A stretch of DNA of 64,000 nucleotides from Dysgonomonadaceae bacterium PH5-43 (GCA_029916745.1 JARXWK010000002.1:62001-126000), one strand, 5' to 3'; shown: positions 28,746 to 35,907, counted from the first letter of the stretch. A program made the numbers and translations. The notes: generated from the sequence alone by a model not told the origin.

Positions 28746-28768
28746 TTCGGATTAAAGCCTTACTTTTG
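28737..28768 (+). promoter_or_regulatory. Promoter of tRNA-Arg
   Basis: TTTG (28737-28740, inside the recO end) and TACTTTTG (28761-28768) are separated by exactly 20 bp, 27 bp before the tRNA. A consensus-grade match. Confidence 0.75.
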
Positions 28769-28795
28769 CAACGAAATAAATAGATTCTAAATCTT

Positions 28796-28867
28796 GCCCC
28801 TGTAGTTCAACGGATAGAATAGAAGTTTCCTAAACTTTAGATAGCAGTTCGATTCTGCTCGGGGGTA
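28796..28867 (+). tRNA. tRNA-Arg (anticodon CCU), integration target
   Basis: A 72-nt cloverleaf: acceptor GCCCCTG pairs with CGGGGGT, the anticodon loop is TTCCTAA (anticodon CCT), the T-arm is AGCAG-TTCGATT-CTGCT, and the discriminator is A. CCA is not encoded. Its last 15 bases belong to a 20-bp sequence repeated at 38603-38622, so this gene is the attachment site of the mobile element to its right. The tRNA remains intact. Confidence 0.93.
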
Positions 28868-28872
28868 CAACC
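28853..28872 (+). other. attL, 20-bp core in the tRNA-Arg 3' end
   Basis: This copy of the 20-bp direct repeat covers the end of the T-arm, the acceptor strand and five bases beyond. It is identical to 38603-38622. Confidence 0.9.
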
Positions 28873-28873
28873 T

Positions 28874-28914
28874 AAAACTCTAATCGCTGATTTTATAAGT
28901 GGTTAGAGTTTTTT
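28874..28914 (+). terminator. Intrinsic terminator after tRNA-Arg, carried by the element
   Basis: AAAACTCTAA (28874-28883) pairs with TTAGAGTTTT (28903-28912) with further T residues. It lies inside the element, so it replaces the chromosomal terminator that now sits beyond attR. Confidence 0.75.
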
Positions 28915-28923
28915 CTTCTCTGA

Positions 28924-28945
28924 TTTGCACAACATTTGCACAACA
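28924..28945 (+). promoter_or_regulatory. Candidate integrase arm-type sites, left end
   Basis: The 11-mer TTTGCACAACA occurs twice in direct tandem (28924-28934 and 28935-28945), about 55 bp inside attL. Another copy lies at 38479-38489 and an inverted partial copy at about 38459-38468, inside attR. Paired placement near both ends fits arm-type binding sites for a tyrosine integrase. Confidence 0.55.
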
Positions 28946-29064
28946 AAGATAGTTCTTCTTTAAGATATATCAAATTCTCAATTATCCTTTCCAAAAAATC
29001 TATTCCATAGAAATACCTACCTTTGTATTCTTAATTCTAATTGCAGTCACCCCTTTTATGAGCG

Positions 29065-29096
29065 TTTGGCTAAACCGAAATAATCATCTATCTTTG
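29065..29096 (+). promoter_or_regulatory. Promoter of the cargo operon
   Basis: TTTG (29065-29068) and TATCTTTG (29089-29096) are separated by 20 bp. Transcription would start near 29102, leaving a leader of about 285 nt before the first gene at 29387. Confidence 0.7.
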
Positions 29097-29101
29097 CACT
29101 C

Positions 29102-29386
29102 GTTAGGGTGTTAAAACCTTAGCAGACATATTAGTTATAGAAGCGTTTCGGCTTTTATCCTCTTTTTGAAAACGACCAATTTTTACTCCGAAGGATAAAA
29201 CAGCAACAAACGCTCATGCTTTCGTCTATATGCTTCCAGTATATATTCAGATTAGCGTGGGGTGGCTGTTTGTTTCGGAGTGGGTGCTTGGTCGTACCTC
29301 AAAAAGAATAAACTGAACATTTCCCACGCTTCTTCGTTTTAAACACCTTCTGTCAGGGAAATAGGAAGACTCAAAAAATAATCAAC
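29102..29386 (+). ncRNA. Long structured leader of the cargo operon
   Basis: Nested complementary segments form one long structure: ACGACCAA (29172) with TTGGTCGT (29288), ACTCCGAA (29185) with TTCGGAGT (29274), AACAGC (29199) with GCTGTT (29265), ACGCT (29210) with AGCGT (29254), and an apical TATA/TATA hairpin. An alternative upstream stem uses some of the same bases: AGCGTTT (29142) with AAACGCT (29208), and TTTTATCC (29153) with GGATAAAA (29193). Such mutually exclusive pairings are typical of regulatory leaders. No known riboswitch or open frame was recognised. Confidence 0.55.
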
Positions 29387-29659
29387 ATGACAGAATCGGA
29401 AATTAACGACTTCATCGAAACATTGAAAGAGAAAAAAGGCAAGGTAAAAATTTTGGAATTGAAAGGACGTCCAAAAGTTGAAACGACAACTGAATATCAA
29501 ATCAAAACAATTTCAAATTCTATATGCATTAGTGAAAATGGTGCCCCTTCACAATGTCGGTGTTCCGTCTCAATGGTAGATATAAAAACCAAAAAAGAGA
29601 GAAGAATGAGCATACAAACACTTTGTGATAAAATAATTAAGAACGATGGCATTAATTGA
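29387..29659 (+). CDS. Small protein of unknown function, first gene of the cargo operon
   Basis: The 90-aa protein is soluble, with a charged N-terminal helix (about 1-25) and beta-like segments with a Cys pair (CRC at about 57-59). No family is recognised. Its end overlaps the start of the SPFH gene by 14 bp, which implies translational coupling and a shared role. It follows the long structured leader. Confidence 0.6.
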   Translation: MTESEINDFIETLKEKKGKVKILELKGRPKVETTTEYQIKTISNSICISENGAPSQCRCSVSMVDIKTKKERRMSIQTLCDKIIKNDGIN

Positions 29660-30755
29660 TGTTGTAAAATGCGAGGTTCATGATGAGGAATTTGTATATA
29701 AGTTCCCTTCAGATGATTTAAGGATAGGCACACAATTAGTTGTTTATCCTGCCCAGACTGCTTTTTTTATTAAAGGAGGTAAGGTGTTGGATGAGTTTCA
29801 ATCAGGGACTTATACCTTGAAATCTGAAAACATCCCATTGTTAAACAAATTGATTAATCTACCTTTTGGCTCAAACTCTCCATTCAAGGCTGAGGTGTGG
29901 TTTATCAATCAAATCTCTAAATTAGATATTAAGTGGGGAACACCTACTCCTATTCAATTAGAAGACCCTCGCTATAATGTGATTGTTCCAGTAAGAGCAT
30001 TTGGTCAGTATGGATTCAAGATTAAAGACCCACGTTTATTTCTTGAAACCCTAATAGGAAACATGACAAGCTTTACAGCCGAAAAGATAGAGCAGTATTT
30101 CAAGGGAAAAGTATTGGCTCAACTTAGTGCTTTAATATCTCAAAAGATTGCTCAAGATGGCGTTTCTATATTAGATATAAATGCTCACTTAATTGATATG
30201 TCGGAGTATTGTAATTTCCAACTGTGCAAGATTTTTGATAAATATGGTATTGAAGTCATTGAGTTTTCTTTTATGTCTATCAATGCTCCTGAGGATGACC
30301 CAAGTATTGTGAAACTGAAAGAAGCAAAAGATTTTGCTGCAAGGTTGAAAATCACAGGTAAAGATGGTTATCAAATGGAACGTAGCTTTGATGTTATGGA
30401 AGCTGCAGCTCAAAATGAGGGTGGAGGTATGATGAATATAGGAGCAGGACTTGGTGCTGGTTTGGGTGTTGGTACGCAGATGGGAAACATGTTTACTCAA
30501 ACAATGAATACAAATCCAGCAACTCCGCCTCCTTTGCCACAAGAACCTACTTATTTCCTCTATTTCAACAACCAACAACAAGGCGGATTTAACAGCCAAG
30601 CCGTTCAAACACTTATATCGCAAGGGCAAGTTAATGCCGATACATTGATTTGGAAACAAGGCATGCCTAATTGGGCGAAAATATCCACATTGTCAGAGTT
30701 TGTTAATTTATTTGGAGGGCAACAAATGCCTCCTCCTATACCTTCTAATCTATAA
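29646..30755 (+). CDS. SPFH-domain protein with C-terminal GYF-like domain (YdjI-like)
   Basis: The 369-aa protein has an SPFH/band-7-like core (about 30-240) resembling the YdjI or virion-core-protein-like group: it starts with a strand-rich segment (LRIGTQLVVYPAQTAFFIKGG) and reads on through KVWFINQ-type and DINAHLIDM strands. A Gly-rich linker with GAGLGAGLGVG follows (about 263-285), then a Pro-rich spacer and a GYF_2-like domain (about 298-352, YFLYFNNQQQGGF, LIWKQGMPNWAKIS). In Bacillus, YdjI works with a zinc-ribbon partner and a PspA protein at the membrane. Here the next genes encode a membrane protein and a zinc-ribbon membrane protein. Confidence 0.8.
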   Translation: MALIDVVKCEVHDEEFVYKFPSDDLRIGTQLVVYPAQTAFFIKGGKVLDEFQSGTYTLKSENIPLLNKLINLPFGSNSPFKAEVWFINQISKLDIKWGTPTPIQLEDPRYNVIVPVRAFGQYGFKIKDPRLFLETLIGNMTSFTAEKIEQYFKGKVLAQLSALISQKIAQDGVSILDINAHLIDMSEYCNFQLCKIFDKYGIEVIEFSFMSINAPEDDPSIVKLKEAKDFAARLKITGKDGYQMERSFDVMEAAAQNEGGGMMNIGAGLGAGLGVGTQMGNMFTQTMNTNPATPPPLPQEPTYFLYFNNQQQGGFNSQAVQTLISQGQVNADTLIWKQGMPNWAKISTLSEFVNLFGGQQMPPPIPSNL

Positions 30756-30759
30756 GAGC

Positions 30760-31107
30760 ATGAAAAATATAACATTAATTATTGGAGTTATCCTATTGCT
30801 TGCAAACTTGCTTTTCGGAAGCATTCTGAGCTTTTACCCTGCCTTTAACATGTGGTTAAATTGTGGGGTAATTGCAGTCACCACACTTCTTCTCTATTCT
30901 CTAAGGTGCATCACATTGAAAGATGGATTTTACATTTCTCTATCCATGTTATTCGGGATGTTTGGAATTATAGAATTTATCTTAGGACTATTTGCGCCCC
31001 AACGATATGAAAACAACTGGTATTTGATAGCCATAATTTTCATTGTGGTTATTGAGGCTATTATTCTGACAATTACAAATATCATTTCAAAAACAACAAA
31101 TAGATAA
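30760..31107 (+). CDS. Multi-pass membrane protein of the cargo operon
   Basis: The 115-aa protein is strongly hydrophobic, with about four predicted membrane helices (about 4-25, 31-50, 57-78 and 86-108) and short loops. The ATG at 30760 lies 4 bp after the SPFH stop. A TTG further upstream in frame overlaps the SPFH gene and is unlikely to be used. The zinc-ribbon gene starts 4 bp after it. No family is recognised. The context suggests a membrane anchor or channel for the SPFH assembly. Confidence 0.65.
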   Translation: MKNITLIIGVILLLANLLFGSILSFYPAFNMWLNCGVIAVTTLLLYSLRCITLKDGFYISLSMLFGMFGIIEFILGLFAPQRYENNWYLIAIIFIVVIEAIILTITNIISKTTNR

Positions 31108-31111
31108 TCAA

Positions 31112-31891
31112 ATGGAAGACATTAAAGCAATTACCTGCCCTAATTGTGGAGCAGCAGCAGTAAACCATCAAAATTGTGAATATTGTGGAAGTTTGTTAAT
31201 TAGATTGCTACAGATAGGCATTAATCTTGAAACATCGGCTTATAAGGATAATAGCAAGGTGTTTAAGGGATTAATTCAGGTCTTAAAAGACAACTTGCAA
31301 TTACAGAAGCAAAACCCTAAAATTACAGTAGGTACACAATTGGTTTCTTATGAATATTATGAAGAGTATGCCGAAGATGAACCATTGTGCATAGATAATT
31401 ATATATTGTCAGTAAGAGATGGAGTAGAGCTCGGTGCTTCTAACGATGGGAAACCACATTTAATGGTCGAGTTTACTTTCTCGGAAGATAATAGTTCACA
31501 CATGCTACTATTGAATAAATTTAGGACTCTTGACTTCTTAGACTTATTCACTTATTATATTGACAAAGGCGTTGATGAGTCAAAATTGTATAGATACTTT
31601 ATTGATTTTGGCGATGATGCAGAAGGAGCAGCAAGATTATTTTCCAAGATACTTCAAGTTGTATTTGAAATACCATCTAATAGCCTTTTGAAATTTGAAA
31701 ATGAAGAAGGAGAAACAAAAGAACAACATAAGGAATGGTTTCTAAAAAACATTGTAGGTCAACAAGAAATTCAGGGGACTGATGAGCAGGAAGAAAATGA
31801 ATTAGCTTCTTTCTTAGACTGGAAAAGTTGGAAATTTTGGGGAGTTATCTTTCTTATTATCTGTGCTATCTGCGCTATTTTTGCAGATTAA
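31112..31891 (+). CDS. Zinc-ribbon protein with C-terminal membrane helix
   Basis: The 259-aa protein opens with a zinc ribbon (C9-x2-C12 ... C22-x2-C25, in ITCPNCGAA and CEYCGSL). The middle part is an acidic alpha/beta region of unknown fold, and the last 20 residues form one membrane helix (WGVIFLIICAICAIFA). The layout of zinc ribbon plus tail anchor is like the YdjG-type partners of YdjI, though the sequence relation is not proven. It ends the four-gene cargo operon and is convergent with the serine recombinase gene. Confidence 0.75.
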   Translation: MEDIKAITCPNCGAAAVNHQNCEYCGSLLIRLLQIGINLETSAYKDNSKVFKGLIQVLKDNLQLQKQNPKITVGTQLVSYEYYEEYAEDEPLCIDNYILSVRDGVELGASNDGKPHLMVEFTFSEDNSSHMLLLNKFRTLDFLDLFTYYIDKGVDESKLYRYFIDFGDDAEGAARLFSKILQVVFEIPSNSLLKFENEEGETKEQHKEWFLKNIVGQQEIQGTDEQEENELASFLDWKSWKFWGVIFLIICAICAIFAD

Positions 31892-31904
31892 TACCACCAA
31901 GAGG

Positions 31905-32573
31905 CTAAATGCAGTATTTTTCATAAATCCGCTGTACTTGAACGATTTGAAACTGACAGCCTCGACTGGTCTTAAATCCCTGTGAATTCAGGGATTTTGT
32001 TATTTCAGCAAAAGACTTGTTATCATTGACCATCGCTTTGATAAGGGCTGAGGCTCGTTTGTTATTATCGTTATCAATAGCCTTTTTGCTGTTGGTTCTA
32101 TTGCTGTTTTGAATAGCCTCCACATGTCTATTCATAAGATTTTCGGATTTTCCCAATTTGCAGCCACGAGATTTTTTAGCCTGTAATGATTGGCGGGTGC
32201 GAATGGAGATAAGGTTTGCCTCGTATTCGGCTATTGAACTGATAATGTGAAGAATGAGACGGTTTGCTTCTGGGAAGTCGCAAAAGAGAATTTCTACATC
32301 GCTTTCCAATAGCCGACTGGTAAAAGCTACATTGCGAGATAACCTATCCAACTTGGCACAGACCAAAATAGAGCCTGTTTTTCGGCATTGAGCTAAAGCC
32401 TCCATTAGTTTTGGTCGGTCATTGCGCTTGCCCGTTTCGGTTTCAACAAATTCACTGATTATAGTAGCTCCTTTGAGATGTCTATGAATAATCTCACGTT
32501 GAGCCTCAACACCGAGACCACTTTGTTCCTGCTTACTGGTAGATTGTCTTAGATAGGCGATATATGTTTTCAT
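31905..32573 (-). CDS. Serine recombinase (resolvase/invertase family)
   Basis: The 222-aa protein starts MKTYIAYLRQSTSKQEQSG, with catalytic Ser in RQST (about residue 11). It has the conserved KLDRLSRN block (about 85) and the long E-helix with ISSIAEYEANLISIRTRQ. A short C-terminal region (SFAEITKSLNSQGFKTSRG) is a recombinase-type helix-turn-helix. This size is typical of Bacteroidota element-borne resolvases. A 44-bp inverted repeat directly upstream is a likely crossover or operator site. It may resolve element dimers or invert DNA. Confidence 0.88.
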   Translation of the reverse strand: MKTYIAYLRQSTSKQEQSGLGVEAQREIIHRHLKGATIISEFVETETGKRNDRPKLMEALAQCRKTGSILVCAKLDRLSRNVAFTSRLLESDVEILFCDFPEANRLILHIISSIAEYEANLISIRTRQSLQAKKSRGCKLGKSENLMNRHVEAIQNSNRTNSKKAIDNDNNKRASALIKAMVNDNKSFAEITKSLNSQGFKTSRGCQFQIVQVQRIYEKYCI

Positions 32574-32589
32574 TTCTCTTGATTTGTTG

Positions 32590-32633
32590 GGAACTTACAA
32601 ATACTGAACGAACGTTCAGCAAATGTAAGTTCC
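32590..32633. repeat. 44-bp double inverted repeat upstream of the serine recombinase
   Basis: An outer 10-bp inverted repeat, GGAACTTACA (32590-32599) and TGTAAGTTCC (32624-32633), encloses an inner one, CTGAACG (32604-32610) and CGTTCAG (32613-32619). Both are perfect. The position 17 bp before the recombinase start fits a resolution site or autoregulatory operator. Confidence 0.75.
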
Positions 32634-32641
32634 GATTTTTA

Positions 32642-32956
32642 CTATAAAGAATACTTCTGTTTAACTCTGTTCTCATAGTTATTGACCTTCTCTACATTGG
32701 AATCAATGACACCAACCAACATGTCAAAGTATACACCTTCAACCTCCTTTTTAACTTCCATCTGAGAGGAAAGAAAAACAATGTCAAATAAATCCGTTCC
32801 TTCGTTGTACATTACTTTGACCCATCCCTTGAAAATGAAACCCTGTACTTTGAACATTAAGCCGTTTTGAATTGTGGTGGGAGAATTAAATCCCCATGAC
32901 CAAACTATCATTAGTTGCGATTTCAGAATTGATAAGATGTATTTTGATATTTCCAT
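32642..32956 (-). CDS. Small protein of unknown function
   Basis: The 104-aa protein starts at MEISKYILSILK (32956); an upstream ATG at 32998 lies before the promoter element and is unlikely. It is rich in aromatic and hydrophobic beta segments (LMFKVQGFIFKGWVKVMYN), with an acidic-basic helical C-terminus. No family is recognised. It is divergent from the gene at 33095 with well-formed promoters for both, a layout common for accessory genes of mobile elements. Confidence 0.55.
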   Translation of the reverse strand: MEISKYILSILKSQLMIVWSWGFNSPTTIQNGLMFKVQGFIFKGWVKVMYNEGTDLFDIVFLSSQMEVKKEVEGVYFDMLVGVIDSNVEKVNNYENRVKQKYSL

Positions 32957-32984
32957 AACTGTTATTGTGTTGTTAATCACACTA

Positions 32985-33015
32985 CAAAGATATGGCATAT
33001 ATTTAATATATGCAA
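32985..33015 (-). promoter_or_regulatory. Promoter of the leftward small gene
   Basis: On the minus strand TTG (33015-33013) and TATCTTTG (32992-32985) are 20 bp apart. The start codon at 32956 follows after about 28 bp. Confidence 0.65.
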
Positions 33016-33043
33016 GTGAATAATGTTAAAAATATGACATTGA

Positions 33044-33074
33044 TTGAATATTTGCAATATTATTTCTATATTTG
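33044..33074 (+). promoter_or_regulatory. Promoter of the rightward small gene
   Basis: TTG (33044-33046) and TATATTTG (33067-33074) are 20 bp apart. Transcription would begin near 33080, which argues for translation from 33095 rather than upstream ATGs. Confidence 0.6.
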
Positions 33075-33094
33075 CAGAAATGCAAATTAGGAAA

Positions 33095-33322
33095 ATGGGA
33101 CAGGAAAGAACGGTGATACACTTATACATAAAGAATGATAATACCCATCATTATTTTGGTAGTATGGCGAATATTTATGAACACTTCTCTTATGACCAAA
33201 TTGGCATAACATTCGGGTCTCTACGCAACTATTCTTTATCTTCTAAAAAGCCTTATGAAAACACTAAGGTAATTATCCGAAAAGGAACTTTGCTGGCGAA
33301 GCCCAATAAAAAGCCTGACTGA
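33095..33322 (+). CDS. Small protein of unknown function
   Basis: The 75-aa protein starts MGQERTVIHLYIKNDNTHHYFGS. In-frame ATGs at 33044 and 33080 precede or coincide with the predicted transcription start, and the TTAGGA just upstream could serve as a weak ribosome site. The sequence is polar and basic at the C-terminus, with a helix (MANIYEHFSYDQIGITFGSLRNY) that could bind DNA or protein. No family is recognised. It stands alone on the plus strand, divergent from the gene at 32642-32956. Confidence 0.5.
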   Translation: MGQERTVIHLYIKNDNTHHYFGSMANIYEHFSYDQIGITFGSLRNYSLSSKKPYENTKVIIRKGTLLAKPNKKPD

Positions 33323-33561
33323 AAAAGGTTTTGCTAACGGTTTGGCTTGTTGTTTTGGGTGGGGTTAGTGCTATTAGTTAGGTTAAGTTATTATTGATAT
33401 AATATATTATAAATCAATTATTTAAATTGCAAATTTACTTCTTTGTAATTATACCAATAAAATTTAATAAGAACTTGTTTCTATCTATAATAGAATTTGA
33501 ATATGTATTTTTTTTGATTTAAATAATTTATAATTAAAATTTTAACCCCAAAATAGACAAA

Positions 33562-33588
33562 CCACACCCCCCTTTGTTAAGGGGGAGT
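33562..33588 (-). terminator. Hairpin after the rep gene
   Basis: CCCCCTT (33568-33574) and AAGGGGG (33579-33585) form a GC-rich stem with a 4-nt loop, 16 bp beyond the rep stop codon on the minus strand. No long T-run follows, so termination is inferred. The rest of 33323-33601 is very AT-rich with no gene. Confidence 0.5.
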
Positions 33589-33601
33589 GAGTTCGGAGGA
33601 A

Positions 33602-34519
33602 TTACACCTCAAAAATGCTTAGAATTTTGCCTGTGGTCTTGTCTTTAAATCTGATTAATCGGTTTGCATATTCAAAAAACAGTTCGGCTAATAAATCGTC
33701 ATTGCTGTCTGCCAACCTTGACAATATCATACTTGGAACTAATTTTGTGCTGTAATCTCCAAATGCCATTTGTAATCGAGGGTTGTTTTCATAAAACTCT
33801 TGGAGGGGTTCTTTTTTGAGGTGTAATTCCGTCCTGTAAAATCTATTCATATCCACCCATTTTTGTATATAATCCTTTTGAGACATTTCTAACTCCTTAC
33901 TCTTATCGTATCCTTTTAATTCAAATCCCCCATCTTTTGTATTTTGTTTTATGTAAAAAGTTGCATCTAATAGCCGTTTTTGATTACAACCGTAGTTAAA
34001 CCTAACGCCTTTTATCTGCTCTCTTTCGTCATCATACGCTTTGCGATTGACGATGGGCAATAGGTTCTTGTTTTGTATAGCTCTTTTGATTTTCATGGGA
34101 AAGTTGATGTTAATATCCAATGCAATGTCAAGTGTTGTGATGTTGTTCTCAACTAATTGCAATTCTTCGGCTGTAAACTTCAAGAACGTAAGAATGTTAA
34201 TATCTTTATAAAAGGACGTGTAAAAGACTTGGTTCTCTATGTAAAACCAGACATAGGTATTTCCATCTATATCTTTTCTCTTATTTGAATAGCATAACTT
34301 TCCAAATAACATATATTCCATCGTATTGGGATTCTGTACCAACACGTGAATGACATTGTCGAAAATTAAACCGGCCCCTTCTATACGTTGCAACTTGAAC
34401 TCATAGTAAAAGTCATCCTTGTATGTAATGCTGTTGAGAAATTGAATTACAGCCTCATCGGCTAAATAACATGCTGTAAAAGCATCAACTGTGAATTTGT
34501 ATTTTGTCTTCATCTTCAT
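33602..34519 (-). CDS. Rep_trans-like replication initiator / relaxase
   Basis: The 305-aa protein resembles the Rep_trans (pT181/filamentous phage factor) group. It has LDIALDINI near 127-135 (the acidic strand of the active core), a Tyr-containing GYDKSKEL near 204-211, and RTELHLKK near 228-235, the usual order of the family's (R)LDxAxD, YDK and RxE blocks. Such proteins nick an origin and act as plasmid initiators, or as relaxases of the MobT type in integrative elements. It is preceded by a 57-aa basic protein and an origin-like region, supporting a role in excised-element replication or mobilisation. Confidence 0.65.
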   Translation of the reverse strand: MKMKTKYKFTVDAFTACYLADEAVIQFLNSITYKDDFYYEFKLQRIEGAGLIFDNVIHVLVQNPNTMEYMLFGKLCYSNKRKDIDGNTYVWFYIENQVFYTSFYKDINILTFLKFTAEELQLVENNITTLDIALDININFPMKIKRAIQNKNLLPIVNRKAYDDEREQIKGVRFNYGCNQKRLLDATFYIKQNTKDGGFELKGYDKSKELEMSQKDYIQKWVDMNRFYRTELHLKKEPLQEFYENNPRLQMAFGDYSTKLVPSMILSRLADSNDDLLAELFFEYANRLIRFKDKTTGKILSIFEV

Positions 34520-34533
34520 TTATATGTTTATCT

Positions 34534-34707
34534 TTATTGTTCGGGAATCCCATGCCAATAGGCTTTCATGCTTTGGCTTATTTTACGTCTTGTTTCATCG
34601 CTGACCCTTTGGCGGTAACGAGGGTTTTTGCTACCCTTCTTAGCAAGGGACATTTTTTGTCTGGTTGCCTCGCTTACTTTTCTACTTGTTCTTTTGGGTT
34701 GTTTCAT
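34534..34707 (-). CDS. 57-aa basic protein with NUMOD3-like motifs
   Basis: This short gene reads ATG to TAA on the minus strand and ends 14 bp before the rep start. The protein begins MKQPKRTSRKVSEATRQKMS and contains two copies of the pattern S-x-E-T/A-R-x-K-x-S (SEATRQKMSLAKKG and SDETRRKISQSMKAYW). This is the NUMOD3 helix seen in the DNA-binding tails of GIY-YIG homing endonucleases. About a third of its residues are Lys or Arg. No nuclease domain is attached. It probably binds the element's own DNA, perhaps the origin just upstream. Confidence 0.65.
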   Translation of the reverse strand: MKQPKRTSRKVSEATRQKMSLAKKGSKNPRYRQRVSDETRRKISQSMKAYWHGIPEQ

Positions 34708-34727
34708 ATTTCTGTTTTTATATAAAT

Positions 34728-34959
34728 ATGAACTACTTTGAAAAAGTACGAGCTATTATGAACTATTTTTTGAAAATGTTAAAAATCTATGTAGGGAAAA
34801 TTGTTGAGGCTTAAAATACATAAAGAACCACTATGTCCATTATAGTTCAATGTAGTTCTTAATTACACGAGCGGGGATACTGTAAAGTAAATCTATCTTA
34901 TCAAACCACCATCTTTTTCCGCAGCCTTGAACTTTATTAAGTTCACTCCCGCTCGGTGT
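34728..34959. other. Origin-like region: iteron-like repeats and a long inverted repeat
   Basis: Five GAAC(T/C)A copies occur: ATGAACTACTTTG (34728), ATGAACTATTTTT (34758), GAACCACTATG (34825), and inverted copies at 34848-34841 and 34858-34851. They are followed by an imperfect inverted repeat, ACACGAGCGGGGA (34865-34877) and TCCCGCTCGGTGT (34947-34959), in otherwise AT-rich DNA. The region lies just upstream of the NUMOD3-like and rep genes, the usual place for an initiator's origin or an oriT. Function is inferred. Confidence 0.55.
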
Positions 34960-34964
34960 AAAAC

Positions 34965-34997
34965 AATCGCCTGTTCGTTATAAGACAACAGGCGATT
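34965..34997 (-). terminator. Intrinsic terminator after the gene at 35030-35410
   Basis: AATCGCCTGTT (34965-34975) and AACAGGCGATT (34987-34997) pair perfectly over 11 bp with an 11-nt loop, flanked by short T/A runs on both sides. It probably ends the leftward transcript of the two genes at 35030-35741 and could work both ways. Confidence 0.7.
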
Positions 34998-35029
34998 TTA
35001 CATCTAAGTAATTTTCCCCGAAAGTTTTA

Positions 35030-35410
35030 TTAAACATCAAAGATGTGAACTGGCTTATCTTTTTCCAAAAATTCCCTAATCTCATCTTCTTTTAGTTCGA
35101 AAAACGTTATTTTTTCTTTTAGTTCGGAAATTACTTCATATTGCAACTTGCTTCTTATATCACCATTTAAGTTGACTGTTTCAAGCCAAATTAAGCGATT
35201 GCTTTCATCATCTCCATCTTCATAGTTGCGATATGGATTTAGGGCTGCTTTACTTACCAACGTAATGCACCAACATTCATAATGAACATTCCCATTTTGC
35301 CAATAAGGTCTTTCAAAAACATCATACCCTTTTTTAATCAATGCTTCCACAAATTGAGAGTCATTCGCATTTCTACCGAAATTTCCAGTGTTTTTTTTAA
35401 GTTCTTCCAT
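35030..35410 (-). CDS. Protein of unknown function in the helix-turn-helix operon
   Basis: The 126-aa acidic protein has no signal or membrane helix. It contains aromatic and Cys residues (FERPYWQNGNVHYECWCITLV) and an acidic C-terminus (LKEDEIREFLEKDKPVHIFDV). No family is recognised. It starts 4 bp after the helix-turn-helix gene and shares its promoter, so it may act in excision, mobilisation or control. Confidence 0.6.
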   Translation of the reverse strand: MEELKKNTGNFGRNANDSQFVEALIKKGYDVFERPYWQNGNVHYECWCITLVSKAALNPYRNYEDGDDESNRLIWLETVNLNGDIRSKLQYEVISELKEKITFFELKEDEIREFLEKDKPVHIFDV

Positions 35411-35414
35411 TTTA

Positions 35415-35741
35415 TTATTTTTTTAATTTATTATTTACCCGAAGGTCTTTTTCTAAGATTTGTTTAACATCACTCATCCTATAAAGCCGTTTTCCACCAA
35501 CCTCAACATGGGTTAGGTACTTTTGCTTATTCCATCTCCACAAAGTTGATTTATCAACGCTTAGCATTTTTGAAGCCTCAACACGAGTTAGATAGGTTTC
35601 TTTTTTAGCATCAACCACTTGTTGTTCCAACTCTTGGCGAGATAGCTTTATGGCATATTCCACCATTTCTACCAACTCCCCTATTTTTATTGTTATATTT
35701 AAGTCGGGGTTTTCCTTAAACAAAAGGTATTTATTTACCAT
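35415..35741 (-). CDS. Helix-turn-helix protein (excisionase / MerR-like HTH_17)
   Basis: The 108-aa protein has an N-terminal helical part and a C-terminal winged helix: YLTRVEASKMLSVDKSTLWRWNKQKYL, then VGGKRLYRMSDVKQIL (about 52-97). This is the HTH_17 / excisionase form common in Bacteroidota integrative elements, where it guides integrase directionality or regulates transfer genes. Its promoter carries the same 33-bp upstream operator-like sequence as the integrase promoter, so the two are probably coregulated. Confidence 0.82.
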   Translation of the reverse strand: MVNKYLLFKENPDLNITIKIGELVEMVEYAIKLSRQELEQQVVDAKKETYLTRVEASKMLSVDKSTLWRWNKQKYLTHVEVGGKRLYRMSDVKQILEKDLRVNNKLKK

Positions 35742-35857
35742 AATTTAATTTTTAAAATTTAACATTTTGTCTTTCGCCTTTCGCCTTTCCATGATAGAGT
35801 ACAGTCCATCTTGAAAGTTAACAGCCCTTCTGTACAAGTTCTGCTCCTTTGGCAATG

Positions 35858-35865
35858 CAAATTTA
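35858..35865 (-). promoter_or_regulatory. Promoter -7 element for the helix-turn-helix operon
   Basis: TAAATTTG on the minus strand matches TAnnTTTG. The -33 match is poor, which would suit an activator-dependent promoter. The leader would be about 110 nt. Confidence 0.5.
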
Positions 35866-35907
35866 TGAGTTAAAATTATGATTATAAACTAATTACTCTT
35901 GTTTGTA

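Noticed and set aside
34504-34725. Plus-strand frame of 73 codons
   Set aside because: It overlaps the rep start and lies opposite the 57-aa NUMOD3-like gene, whose composition and motifs are far more protein-like.
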